64,000 bases of DNA from Zhihengliuella sp. ISTPL4 (GTDB lineage Bacteria; Actinomycetota; Actinomycetes; Actinomycetales; Microbacteriaceae), in NCBI RefSeq assembly GCF_002848265.1, contig NZ_CP025422.1, positions 2,200,727 through 2,264,726 of the forward strand. Direction: 5' to 3'. How positions within the stretch are numbered: the first letter of the stretch is position 1; every line of letters starts with the position of its first letter. Under the pieces are notes generated by a model. The model had not been told where the DNA came from. It saw nothing but the letters and a program-made list of their open reading frames with translations, and ran no database searches. Below are positions 52,186-60,594 of this stretch, one piece after another. Made by a program: the position numbers and the translations under genes.

Positions 52186-53298
52186 TTACTTCGCTCCGTC
52201 CGCGTAGGCGCCGACGAGGCGCACCGCTCCACCATCGACGCCCTTGGCGCCCTGTTCGAATTCGCCGGCCGGACGCGGGCCGAAGCCCACCGTGCCGACC
52301 TGCCAGGAGGGCATGCCCTCGGCGTTCAGCGCCGCGATCGCGGCGTCCTTCTTGTCCGCCGCTACCACGGCGAGGAATCCGATGCCCAGGTTCCAAGTGC
52401 CCTCGGCGGACTCCAGCGTGGAGCCGGCGATGTCGCTCAGCACGCGGAAGACGGGGCTCGGTGACCACGTGCTGCGGTCGACCTCGACCCAGCTCCCCTG
52501 CGGCAGGACGCGCGCGAGGTTGGCAGCGATGCCGCCGCCGGTGACGTGGCTCAGCGCGTGGACTCCGCCGGAGGCTTCGATCAGGCGCAGCAGGGGAAGC
52601 GTGTAGAGGCGCGTGGGCTCGAGGAGAGCCTCGCCCCAGGTCGAGCCGAAGTCCGCGGCGTTGTCGCCGTACGAGATTCCGGCGCGGGTGATGATGTGGC
52701 GGACGAGCGAGTAGCCGTTGGAGTGGAGGCCACTGGAGGCGACCGCGATGACGGCGTCGCCGTCCTGCACGCGGTCCGCGCCCAGGATGGCGTCGGCCTC
52801 GACCACGCCCGTCGCCGCCCCGGCGACGTCGTAATCCCGCGGGCCGAGGAGACCCGGATGCTCCGCCGTCTCGCCGCCGACGAGGGCCGTACCCGTCGCC
52901 GCACACGCCTCGGCGATACCGCGCACGATGTCCGCGATCCGCTCGGGGACGACCTTGCCGCAAGCGATGTAGTCGGTCATGAAGAGCGGCTTCGCGCCCA
53001 CCACCACGATGTCGTCGACGACCATGCCGACCAGGTCCTGGCCGATCGTGTCGTGCTTGTCGATGGCCTGCGCGATAGCGACCTTGGTGCCGACGCCGTC
53101 GGTGCTGGTCGCCAGCAGCGGACGCCGGAAATCGCGCAGGGCGCTGGCGTCGAACAGGCCGGCGAATCCGCCGACACCGCCGAGCACTTCGGGGCCGTGC
53201 GTCGCGCGGACGGACGACTTCATCAACTCGACGGCGAGGTCACCAGCCGCGGTGTCGACGCCGGCTTCGGAATAGGGGTTGGTGGGGGAGGCAGCCAC
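52186..53298 (-). CDS. purM: Phosphoribosylformylglycinamidine cyclo-ligase (AIR synthetase)
   Basis: 370 residues, GTG start at 53298. Family blocks GVGTKVAIAQAID, GQDLVGMVVDDIVVVGAKPL and ALSHVTGGGIAANLARVLP (ATP-binding Gly-rich loop). It converts FGAM to AIR with ATP, the fifth step of purine synthesis. First gene of purM-purF-MFS. Confidence 0.97.
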   Translation of the reverse strand: MAASPTNPYSEAGVDTAAGDLAVELMKSSVRATHGPEVLGGVGGFAGLFDASALRDFRRPLLATSTDGVGTKVAIAQAIDKHDTIGQDLVGMVVDDIVVVGAKPLFMTDYIACGKVVPERIADIVRGIAEACAATGTALVGGETAEHPGLLGPRDYDVAGAATGVVEADAILGADRVQDGDAVIAVASSGLHSNGYSLVRHIITRAGISYGDNAADFGSTWGEALLEPTRLYTLPLLRLIEASGGVHALSHVTGGGIAANLARVLPQGSWVEVDRSTWSPSPVFRVLSDIAGSTLESAEGTWNLGIGFLAVVAADKKDAAIAALNAEGMPSWQVGTVGFGPRPAGEFEQGAKGVDGGAVRLVGAYADGAK

Positions 53299-53622
53299 TC
53301 GAACAGCCTACCGCCCACCGATGAGGCGGCGGCCCGCGTGACCAGTCGACCGAGAGTTCCATCCGGTGGGTGAAGCTAAAACTTTAGGTGCTACTGTTTT
53401 CCGCGCTCGGTGTGTACGCGACGCGCCATCACCGATCCCGGATGCCATCGACAGGAGGGAGATGTGGGCCACGAGAGCGGAGATGCCCCCGCGCCGTCTC
53501 CCGAGCAAGATGACCTCCTTCGTGACATCTCCCGCGAGGTGCACCGACCGCCGCAGACGGAGGGTGATGCGTAAGACAGCGAACCTCTCGCCGGGAGCCG
53601 CACGCGGCAGTACGTTGCTCTC
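53299..53622. other. Intergenic region upstream of purM
   Basis: About 320 nt without a convincing gene in any frame. It should hold the purM promoter (AT-richer patch TAAAACTTTAGGTG near 53376-53389). No riboswitch or operator was recognised. Confidence 0.5.
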
Positions 53623-54084
53623 GTGCCCGTGAACGGATGGCTTCTCATCGGCGTCATCTTGTTGCCCTTCACCTTCCTCGGAATATCGATCATGTTCGTG
53701 GTGACAGCGGCCTCCGTGCAGCGGCACTTCGACGACAAACGCGACGTCGTCGACGACGCGGGCAGGCGGTTGCACCGGGACACGCCTCGCTCCCGCGCCC
53801 GCCAGGCGAAGGCGTGGGACCGTCTCATCGCGATGGAGCGCCGAGGCCCGCGCAGAGGCGACGGGCCCGGAGACGACCGGAGCTGGGTCGACTTCTGGTC
53901 GGACATGATTCAGCACACGGTGCGGGATACGATGCAGAACCCCGGGTGGCACGAGAACTACATCAGGACCAGACGTCGCGCCGCCGGTCTGCCGGAGCTC
54001 GCCGACCCCGATGCTCCAAACCCGGACACCACCGACTCGCCGTCTTCTGAGGAAGGAGGAGACTTTGGATCACCACCCCCGTGA
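53623..54084 (+). CDS. Hypothetical protein with one N-terminal membrane helix
   Basis: 153 residues from GTG 53623; GTG 53629 is an alternative, and neither has a clear ribosome site. A membrane helix (about 6-29, WLLIGVILLPFTFLGISIMF) precedes a charged cytoplasmic region, then WVDFWSDMIQHTVRDTMQNPGWHENYI and an acidic Pro-rich end. Third codon positions are strongly G/C, as in real genes here. No family recognised. A good ribosome site (GGAGGAG) lies at its end for a possible next gene. Confidence 0.65.
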   Translation: MPVNGWLLIGVILLPFTFLGISIMFVVTAASVQRHFDDKRDVVDDAGRRLHRDTPRSRARQAKAWDRLIAMERRGPRRGDGPGDDRSWVDFWSDMIQHTVRDTMQNPGWHENYIRTRRRAAGLPELADPDAPNPDTTDSPSSEEGGDFGSPPP

Positions 54085-54211
54085 GTCGGCGGGCATCACC
54101 GACGCCATGCGGATTCGACGGAGGGATGACAACTCGATGACAACCCGTACGGCGATCCCCCAATCACCGGCTCGTGGGCGTCGTCGAGCAGCAGATCGGG
54201 GTACCGATTGA
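54065..54211 (+). CDS. Possible small ORF, perhaps frameshifted
   Basis: 48 residues from TTG 54065, with AAGGAGGAGAC just upstream and overlapping the previous gene's end. The frame stops early. An 11-bp imperfect tandem duplication (GATGACAACTC/GATGACAACCC, 54125-54146) lies within; removing one copy opens a frame that runs to about 54355, so a recent frameshift is possible. No recognisable domain. Confidence 0.3.
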   Translation: MDHHPRESAGITDAMRIRRRDDNSMTTRTAIPQSPARGRRRAADRGTD

Positions 54212-54319
54212 GCTCAAGAAGTGCGCCAAGATCCCTGATCGTCGCGGATGCCGACCCCATCACGATGGAGGGCGGCGACCGGTCCTCCGACGCTGCGCGG
54301 GCCATGGTGGTGATCACCG

Positions 54320-55645
54320 CTACGACGTCTCGTCCACGAGGAGCGTCTGCGGCTCCTCGGTGATGGTGCCGCGCGCGACTCCCTCGACCTCGCGCCCGTC
54401 GACCTCGCCGGTGAGCTCGAGGTGATACTCCCCGGCGTCGTCGCTCCGGTCGTCGATGAGGTCGAAGGTTCCCGCTCGCGACTCGCCGAGTTCGCACCGG
54501 ATCAGGGATTCGGTCGCGCGGCATTCCCAGTCGGCGGGAGCGGACGCCAGCGCGACCCCGTCCGGAAGGGTGAGCGACACGGACAGGTCGCCACTGATCG
54601 CCACGTCCATCTGCAAGGTCGCGCCGCCGTCACCATCCGCTTGCGTGGTCACGCGGTATGTCTCACGGTTCGCCCCCGGCGACGCGGACGGCGGCTGCCG
54701 GGAGTCGAGCGGGAAGAAGGTGCCGACGAGGATCGCCCCGCCCGCGACGATGGCGCTCACCGCGATCGTCAGCGCGACGACGTCCCGGGTACGCGGACGA
54801 CGGCGACGACGACGACGGTCGCGACGGCGCTCACCTCTCGGCTCCGAAGCCTGCGCCGGGGCAGCGGCAGGCCCGAGCTGTCCGACGACGAGAAGGGTCG
54901 TGAGCCCCAGGGTCGCCATGCTCCCGAAGCGCAGCCATGCCGCGCGGCACCGCGCGCAGGTTCGGATGTGTTCCATGCCCGCAGAGGAACGCGCATCATC
55001 GACGTCGACCGTGACCGTCTCCGGAAGCCGCGTGGCGGCACGGCGGCACTCCTCCGGCGCGTTCTCGGAGAGGATCACCCGCAGCGTGGCCCGACGAAGC
55101 GCGGCCTTCGCGCGGTGCGTGAGGGAGTAGATGGCCGAGGCCGATCGATCTAGTTCGCCTTCCAGCTCCGCGGGCTTGCGTCCCTCCACCACGGTGGCCG
55201 TGAGGACCAGCTGCTGATCTTCGGGAAGCGACGTCAGCGCCTCCCGGATGTACTCGTACTCCCGATACAGATCGATCTGCCGGGTCTGCACTTCGTCCGC
55301 CGGCATCTCGTGTTCTGAGTCGGAGATGCCCTGCACACGGGACCGGGGCGAACGATACGCATCGATGATCCGGTTCCGCATCGCACGGATGAGATACGCG
55401 TTCGGGTTGGCGACCGGGCCTCTCCCCGCCTTCCACAGGGCGAGCAGGCTCGCGATGGTGTCCGCGGCCAGGTCATCGGGATCGATCAGACCGTTGGTAT
55501 CCCGGGCGAGCCAACGCGCCATGGCTGACAGGTGCGGGAGATTCTCGGCGAGATAACGACCCGCGGCGTCCTGATCGCCCGCGTTCGCGGCATGCGCGTA
55601 GCGATCCGCGGCTTCGCGATCGTCCATGCCCTGTTGACTCCTCAT
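54320..55645 (-). CDS. ECF sigma factor fused to zinc anti-sigma motif, membrane segment and ectodomain
   Basis: 441 residues. ECF sigma region 2 (about 30-100; LIDPDDLAADTIASLLALWK, AYLIRAMRNRIIDAYR) and region 4 (about 130-190; SLPEDQQLVLTATVVEGRKP). A zinc-binding ZAS-like motif H226-x3-C230-x2-C233 (with C200 nearby) follows, then two hydrophobic stretches (about 243-262 and 288-312) separated by an Arg cluster (270-287), and a 130-residue beta-rich C-terminus. The Arg-rich segment fits the cytoplasm by the positive-inside rule, so perhaps only the second stretch crosses the membrane. The result is a membrane-tethered sigma factor with a built-in anti-sigma. ATG overlaps the upstream small ORF (ATGA). 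Confidence 0.88.
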   Translation of the reverse strand: MRSQQGMDDREAADRYAHAANAGDQDAAGRYLAENLPHLSAMARWLARDTNGLIDPDDLAADTIASLLALWKAGRGPVANPNAYLIRAMRNRIIDAYRSPRSRVQGISDSEHEMPADEVQTRQIDLYREYEYIREALTSLPEDQQLVLTATVVEGRKPAELEGELDRSASAIYSLTHRAKAALRRATLRVILSENAPEECRRAATRLPETVTVDVDDARSSAGMEHIRTCARCRAAWLRFGSMATLGLTTLLVVGQLGPAAAPAQASEPRGERRRDRRRRRRRPRTRDVVALTIAVSAIVAGGAILVGTFFPLDSRQPPSASPGANRETYRVTTQADGDGGATLQMDVAISGDLSVSLTLPDGVALASAPADWECRATESLIRCELGESRAGTFDLIDDRSDDAGEYHLELTGEVDGREVEGVARGTITEEPQTLLVDETS

Positions 55646-55806
55646 GTCAACTCCTCGTCACTCATCGAAACGACAGCGAGGACGTCGCCGAAGGATCGAG
55701 AACCGTCTCCAACACGGGCGGGAACGACGCCAAGCGTACCGTTGTCCGTGACGTGATCCACAGGGGAACCACCGGAAGAATTCCCGTCCTCACCCGTATT
55801 CCTCAT
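55642..55806 (-). CDS. 54-residue ORF translationally coupled to the sigma factor
   Basis: ATG 55806 has the strong ribosome site GGGGGAG 6 nt upstream, and the stop overlaps the sigma-factor ATG (ATGA, 55642-55645). The peptide (start MRNTGEDGNSSGGSP, end SMSDEELT) is soluble, acidic and Gly/Ser-rich, with no recognised domain. It may simply be a coupling leader or a small partner of the sigma protein. Confidence 0.6.
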   Translation of the reverse strand: MRNTGEDGNSSGGSPVDHVTDNGTLGVVPARVGDGSRSFGDVLAVVSMSDEELT

Positions 55807-55859
55807 GTGTTCTCCCCCAGAGGCACAGACCCTGCGGTGGCAGCTGCAGGCCCCTCCCC

Positions 55860-55888
55860 GGAGGGGGCGGCCCCACGCCGCCCCCTCC
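55860..55888 (-). terminator. GC hairpin downstream of the transpeptidase remnant
   Basis: GGAGGGGGCGG (55860-55870) and CCGCCCCCTCC (55878-55888) form a perfect 11-bp stem, 8 nt after the remnant's stop codon and upstream of the sigma operon. Confidence 0.65.
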
Positions 55889-55895
55889 ACCTCTT

Positions 55896-56105
55896 TCAGT
55901 CCGTGATCACGATCGCCGTTTCCAGCGGCAGCGCATCGACCGCCTCCAACGCTTGCTGTGTCAACCGCAGGCAACCGTGCGACTCGGCTCCGTTGCTGGT
56001 CGTGTCATAGTGCAAGCCGATCAATCCGCCGTCGTCGCCGCGGAACGGCTCGTCCACGGCCGCGGAGTGCAGGCTGGTGAGCTGGTTCCCCGGCGCCTCC
56101 ACCGA
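55896..56105 (-). pseudogene. L,D-transpeptidase C-terminal remnant
   Basis: About 67 codons preserve the end of a YkuD domain: LTSLHSAAVDEPF, GLIGLHYDTTSNGAESHGCLRLTQ (with the SHGC catalytic motif) and ALPLETAIVITD, then a stop. The rest of the domain (normally over 100 residues) and a signal peptide are absent. Upstream the frame runs into unrelated Pro/Thr-linker and xylanase-like sequence, so this is a truncated gene. Confidence 0.75.
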
Positions 56106-56189
56106 GGGTCGAGGCACGGCCCGGGCTTGTGCTCGGCGCGGGGGTCGGCCCCGAGTGCGTCGCCGCAGGGGACGGCGTAGGAGCCGGGA

Positions 56190-56870
56190 GGAGCTTTCCC
56201 CCCGCTTCCCGCAGCACGCGGAGAAGCGCGTCGTACTGCGGCTTCGGCCGCAGGGCCTCGTCGTGGAAATCTGCTGTGCCCTCTCGACGGAAAGGTGGTT
56301 CTGGAAGCCCATGCCGTGGATCGGCACTCCCTGTGCTTTCAGCTGGGCGACGAGTCCGAAGACCGCGTCCGCTTTCGGCCTCCGGATTCGATGCCGTCGT
56401 CGTTGTAGAAGAGGAGCGCCTCCGGATCGGCTTCATGCACTCACCGGAACGCATCCGCGATGTATCCGGGCCCGAGCTTTTCGAGCCACGCCGTCTTCCG
56501 GAGGGATCCGTCTTCCTCGATCACCTCGTTGACGACATCCCACTGCCAGATCCTGCCCTTGTACCGCGTCACCAGGGCGGTGACATGCGCGCGGAGAGCC
56601 TGGCGGGCTTCGTCCGCCGTCATCGCCACTTCATCGCATTCTCCGGAGTGACCGTCGAGAACTGCGCGGCGGCGATGGCCGTATAAGCCGCATCGGTTGC
56701 GAGTGCGTCCGGGTTCAGCGCACTGCCGATCGCGGGACCGAGCTACGCAGCCTCGGCTTGCAGGGTGTCGGCGGGCGTCGTGGGTGTGGGTGTGGGTGTG
56801 GGGCCGCTGCCGCGGTCGTCATCCCGATGCTCAGAATGACGACCGCGGCAGCGAGGGGTGTTCTTCTCAT
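56190..56870 (-). pseudogene. Decayed GH10 endo-xylanase
   Basis: Pieces of a secreted GH10 enzyme appear in order but in different frames: a signal peptide MRRTPLAAAVVILSIGM (ATG 56870), a substrate-barrel start AIGSALNPDALATDAAYTAI...TPENAMKW, then HVTALVTRYKGRIWQWDVVNE (acid/base region), an in-frame TGA after YIADAFR, HEADPEALLFYND, VFGLVAQLKAQGVPIHGMGFQNHLS, and DEALRPKPQYDALLRVLRE. The N-terminal piece, the middle and the end are separated by frameshifts and internal deletions. The gene cannot make an active xylanase. A GGGTGT microsatellite lies in the N-terminal linker (about 56780-56801). Confidence 0.85.
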
Positions 56871-56911
56871 GCTGCCTTGATCTGTTCTCGGGTGCAGGGC
56901 CAGGCGCCGGA

Positions 56912-58873
56912 TCAGTCCAGCGCGTTGGTCTTGCGGCGACGCAGGAGCAGCCCGCCGAAGACCAGAGCCCCCAGTGCCAGGAGCACGCCACCGACGACGC
57001 CGCTGAGGTTGCCACCGGTGATGGCCAGCGTGTCTCCCGCGGTCGGCGTCGGCGGCTCCGTGGGCGGAACCGTCGGCGGCGTGGTCGGCGTCGGCGGCTC
57101 CGTGGGCGGAACCGTCGGCGGCGTGGTCGGCGTCGGCGGCTCCGTGGGCGGAACCGTCGGCGGCGTGGTCGGCGTCGGCGGCTCCGTGGGCGGAACCGTC
57201 GGCGGAACCGGCGTCGCCGGGTTGTCCACGACGACCTCCACCGTTCGGTCTGCGCCGATCGTCACCAGCGCGCCGTCGGTCGTGGTCGTCACGCCGTCTC
57301 CCCGGTACGTGGGCTCTCCCCAGACGACCCCGGGCACGGCGTCCGGCGCGACCTCGGTCAGGGTGACGACGGTTCCGACCGGGAGCCCGTCGACGCTCTT
57401 CGCCGTCCCGTCGGCCCGCACCGAGAGTTCACCGGTCTTCGACTGACCGCCCTCGTCATAGGAATACCGGAAACGGTAGGTCTGATCTGCGGGCACAGCC
57501 GAGGACGCACTCCCGGTGACCTTCTTGGCGACGGAGAACCCACCGAGAGGCGGAGGAATCAACTGCGCGGGATTGGTGACGGTGACCGCCACGGCCGTGT
57601 CGTCGCTGATCGTGATCTGGGCGCCGCCGTCGACCACGCGGACACCGGTACCGCTGAACTGAGGCTGACCCCAGGTCACCCCGTCGACCGCGGCTGCCGG
57701 GCGCTCGGTCAGCGTCACGACAGTACCGACCGGGAGATCGTTGAGACCCTGCGGCTGGCCGCCGGCGGTCAGTGTGAGCGCCCCCTTCACCTCGCCGTCG
57801 GCGTTCTCGTAGCTGTAGTCGACGGTGAAGGTGCGGTCGGCGGGTACGGCGCTGGCGCCGTCGCCCGAGAGCGCCTTCGCGACGGTGAGATCACCGAGGC
57901 CGTCTCCGTTGCCTTCTCCGCTGGCCTTCACGATCCGGACCGATCCGGTGGTCGTCGTGAAGCTCGACCCTGTGACCGTGTTCTCGAAGACGTCACCGGT
58001 CTTGAAGCCTGCCGGCAGCTTCGTCTGATACTTGAGCCGGTAGAGCTGATCCGCGTGGGCGTTGCCGATGAGGCGCACCGAGAAGGCGGAGTTCGCGGGA
58101 TCCTGCGACATCACATATCCGGACGGTGTCGACAGTTCGGTGAAGTCGCTGTTCGCGAAGTTGCCGCCGTTCCAGTCCTCGACGGCGACATGGCCAACCG
58201 TCAGCGTGTCCGCAAGGAACTCCATGCGCTTGTCGTAAGTGTCGGTGAGCGTCGGGTCGGTCCCGGTGAGCTTCTCGCCCGGAACCCAGACGTACCACTC
58301 GACCGTGTCGCCCTTGACCGTGATGACGCCGGACTTGACGGCGTCATCCGGAACGGGCTGGCTGGTGCCGGGCTGCACGCCGCCGCCGGGAAGCGGAACC
58401 GTGATGTCTCCGCCACCTCCGGTGGTGAACAGCAGCTCGCTCTTCTCCGTGCCCTCCATCAGACGGGCCTGGAAGCGAACCGTGCCTTGGACGTTCGCGT
58501 GCGTCGAGACGTAGTCGCTCAACGTGCACGCGATCCCCGCTTCCGACACGACGCACGATCCGATCGTGGCGCCATCGGGGTCTCGCATATCGAAGGTCGA
58601 GGCGATGCCGGCCAGCAGCGGTGCCTGGGGGAAGTCGACAGAGAAGGTATCACCGGGCTGCGCGCCGGCCGGGGCAGCCCAGGATGCCTCCAGGGAGAGC
58701 GTGTCCCCCACAGCCACACTGTCTTTCGGCTCGATGATGGTGATGCCGGTGACGGCGTCGATCTCGGACGCCTGCGCGGCCGCCGGGACGAGCAGCCCCA
58801 GTGCCCCGACGATCAGCGCCAAGACGGCAGCAGCGGCGGTCTGGCCCGTCGCTCGTTTCGAATTTGTTCCCAC
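56912..58873 (-). CDS. LAxTG-anchored surface protein with SdrG-like and DUF5979 domains
   Basis: 653 residues from GTG 58873 (GGGGAG lies rather far upstream). Signal peptide about 1-36. N-terminal adhesin-type Ig-like domain(s) (ITIIEPKDSVAVGDTLSLEA onward, about 40-325), two DUF5979-type repeats (DLTVAKALSGDGASAVPADRTF and GFSVAKKVTGSASSAVPADQTY; about 328-540), a Pro/Thr/Glu linker of 14-residue repeats, then LAITG (616-620), a membrane helix and RRRK. Class E-type sortase signals (LAxTG) are usual in high-GC actinobacteria. Probably a cell-wall-linked adhesin or fimbrial-type protein. Related to the next protein. Confidence 0.9.
   Translation of the reverse strand: MGTNSKRATGQTAAAAVLALIVGALGLLVPAAAQASEIDAVTGITIIEPKDSVAVGDTLSLEASWAAPAGAQPGDTFSVDFPQAPLLAGIASTFDMRDPDGATIGSCVVSEAGIACTLSDYVSTHANVQGTVRFQARLMEGTEKSELLFTTGGGGDITVPLPGGGVQPGTSQPVPDDAVKSGVITVKGDTVEWYVWVPGEKLTGTDPTLTDTYDKRMEFLADTLTVGHVAVEDWNGGNFANSDFTELSTPSGYVMSQDPANSAFSVRLIGNAHADQLYRLKYQTKLPAGFKTGDVFENTVTGSSFTTTTGSVRIVKASGEGNGDGLGDLTVAKALSGDGASAVPADRTFTVDYSYENADGEVKGALTLTAGGQPQGLNDLPVGTVVTLTERPAAAVDGVTWGQPQFSGTGVRVVDGGAQITISDDTAVAVTVTNPAQLIPPPLGGFSVAKKVTGSASSAVPADQTYRFRYSYDEGGQSKTGELSVRADGTAKSVDGLPVGTVVTLTEVAPDAVPGVVWGEPTYRGDGVTTTTDGALVTIGADRTVEVVVDNPATPVPPTVPPTEPPTPTTPPTVPPTEPPTPTTPPTVPPTEPPTPTTPPTVPPTEPPTPTAGDTLAITGGNLSGVVGGVLLALGALVFGGLLLRRRKTNALD
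57041..57205. repeat. 42-bp in-frame tandem repeat
   Basis: Four copies start at 57041, 57083, 57125 and 57167, the last slightly shorter. Each codes 14 residues (PPTVPPTEPPTPTT) of the wall-spanning linker in the surface protein. Copy number may vary between strains. Confidence 0.9.
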
Positions 58874-59030
58874 GGTGCTTTCTTTCTCCCCTCCGGTGGA
58901 ATCGGTGCCGTGTACGACGAAGTGCCGCCGCATCCGGACCGAGTCTTGGTGTACGAAGAGATAACGAGCCCGGCGTCGCCATCTCACGCGATCCGTGAAA
59001 AAGAGTGGACGTCCCGTTCGCCGGCGGAGG

Positions 59031-60374
59031 TCAGCGACGCACGAGGAGACGCCGAGCGACGGCGCCCCCCTGCACCACGCCGAAGAGGACGAGCAGGACG
59101 CCTCCCACCACGCCCCACGGCGCCACCGCAGCCGGATTCATCAGGAGGCTGCCGCTCGGCTCGGGAAGCGCCTCCGTGGGGGAGACCTCGCTTCTCGATA
59201 TCGAGGCCGCCATCCGGTCGGCCTCGGTCGGGAGGGATTGCGGGATCTCCGGCGTCAGCGCGGCGGACGCGCCGTGCTCTGTGCCCTGCGCGGAACGACG
59301 GAACGAGGGCTCCGCCGCCGAGTCGCGAGCCACGGGGCCGCTGTGAGCCGCGAGGCTCTGAGCCTCGCCACCGCCGCCCGAGAAGAGGACGGTCCCGGCG
59401 GCAGGAGTCAGGCCGGATCCCGAAACCGCGACGCTGAAGGCATCACCGTCGCGCGCCCAGGTCGGGAACGCGGCCTGGAACCGGACCCGGTAGACCGCAT
59501 CGCTCGCCGGCGCGGAGGTCATCACGATCGAGAACGTCGACGGGTCTCGACCCGGGACCATGTCGTAGTCGAGTCCTTCGTGGAGGTCGATCTGAACCGT
59601 GGGCTGCCCGTCGTTCCAGGTCGCGACCGGGAAGGACACCAGCGCGATCGTCGAGGGATCGAGGACGAGTCCCGGGCTGAGCGACGAGGTGATCACGGCT
59701 CCCTGGGCGAGCTCTTGCGACGACAGGAAGATCGTCCACCCTGCCGTCCCATCGGTGGAGAGGATGCCGTCCACGTGCGTCTCGGTGAACGGTGCGTACG
59801 CGGCTTCGGGACGGATGGCACCGCCGGGAACCGGCGCGGAGAGGACGAGACCGTCCGGAGTGGAGAAGAAGAGAGCCGCGTCGGTAGTCGGCTGCTGTGC
59901 CTCGGCCCAGAAGCTGAGGCTGCCACGGACGTCGGCATGCGTATTCACATAGTCGCTCGCGATACACACGACGGATCCGGCGTGCACGGTGCACGTGGCG
60001 ACCACGGCCCCCGCCGGATCGAAGACCTCGAACGACGAGGCGATCCCCTCGACGCGCGGCGCGGTCGGAAGCGTGAGCGTGAACGAGTCTCCGGCAACGG
60101 CGTCGGCAGCGAATGCCCATTCGGCGGTGATGCGGAAATTCTCGTAGACCGTGATCTCATCAACCGGGTCCGAGATGGACACCGAGGTCACACCCGAGAC
60201 GTCCGCCGCCCGTGCCCTTTCGGCGGCGGACAGGGATCCGGCCACGAGCGCCGCCAGGAGGGCGACCGCTCCGGCTCCGCGATACCACCACCACGGCGTT
60301 CGAGCCTGCGCCCGACGTCGCGTTCCCGTCCCTCGGTTTCGTCGGTCACCCGTCGAAGTACTCGCTCCAGACAC
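59031..60374 (-). CDS. Membrane-anchored Ig-like surface protein
   Basis: 447 residues from GTG 60374 (GGGAGAG 5 nt upstream); GTG 60404 is an alternative without a ribosome site. Basic N-terminus and signal helix (about 30-58). The ectodomain starts VTSVSISDPVDEITVYENFRITAEW and parallels the N-terminal domain of the neighbouring LAxTG protein (same order: ASxFxxxDPxGA, C...VxC, SDYVNTHADVRGS / SDYVSTHANVQGT). It ends in LPEPSG (a degenerate sorting-like motif at best), a C-terminal helix and RRLLVRR. No DUF5979 repeats. Likely a paralogue co-regulated with it. Confidence 0.85.
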   Translation of the reverse strand: MSGASTSTGDRRNRGTGTRRRAQARTPWWWYRGAGAVALLAALVAGSLSAAERARAADVSGVTSVSISDPVDEITVYENFRITAEWAFAADAVAGDSFTLTLPTAPRVEGIASSFEVFDPAGAVVATCTVHAGSVVCIASDYVNTHADVRGSLSFWAEAQQPTTDAALFFSTPDGLVLSAPVPGGAIRPEAAYAPFTETHVDGILSTDGTAGWTIFLSSQELAQGAVITSSLSPGLVLDPSTIALVSFPVATWNDGQPTVQIDLHEGLDYDMVPGRDPSTFSIVMTSAPASDAVYRVRFQAAFPTWARDGDAFSVAVSGSGLTPAAGTVLFSGGGGEAQSLAAHSGPVARDSAAEPSFRRSAQGTEHGASAALTPEIPQSLPTEADRMAASISRSEVSPTEALPEPSGSLLMNPAAVAPWGVVGGVLLVLFGVVQGGAVARRLLVRR

Positions 60375-60540
60375 AGCTCTCTCCCGCACTCGCCTCACCC
60401 CCACAGGTCACAAGACGCTTCGGGACGTCGAGGACCGCACGAGCCAGGGCAAGCACAGGGGGCAGAATCTCTCGTCTTATAGACGTGGAACAGGGGATTG
60501 GCTTACGCCGTTTCAGGAAATTGCCAGATTGACACGGAGA

Positions 60541-60574
60541 AAGGGTCTAGCCCGTCGAAGCGGACTAGACCCTT
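60541..60574 (-). terminator. Terminator of the DUF3618 operon
   Basis: AAGGGTCTAG (60541-60550) and CTAGACCCTT (60565-60574) form a perfect 10-bp stem with a 14-nt loop, 20 nt after the DUF3618 stop codon. Confidence 0.7.
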
Positions 60575-60594
60575 CCGGACGGAGATCGACAGGA

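Noticed and set aside
54096..54319. Minus-strand frame downstream of the sigma factor (start near MARAASEDRSPP)
   Set aside because: No ribosome site, no homology and ambiguous codon bias; it is read better as the opposite strand of a decayed small ORF.
56775..56801. GGGTGT microsatellite as a phase-variation switch of a functional gene
   Set aside because: The unit is 6 bp, so gain or loss keeps the frame, and the gene is already destroyed by other lesions.
57041..57205. CRISPR array
   Set aside because: The repeats are contiguous 42-bp coding units with no spacers and encode a Pro/Thr linker.
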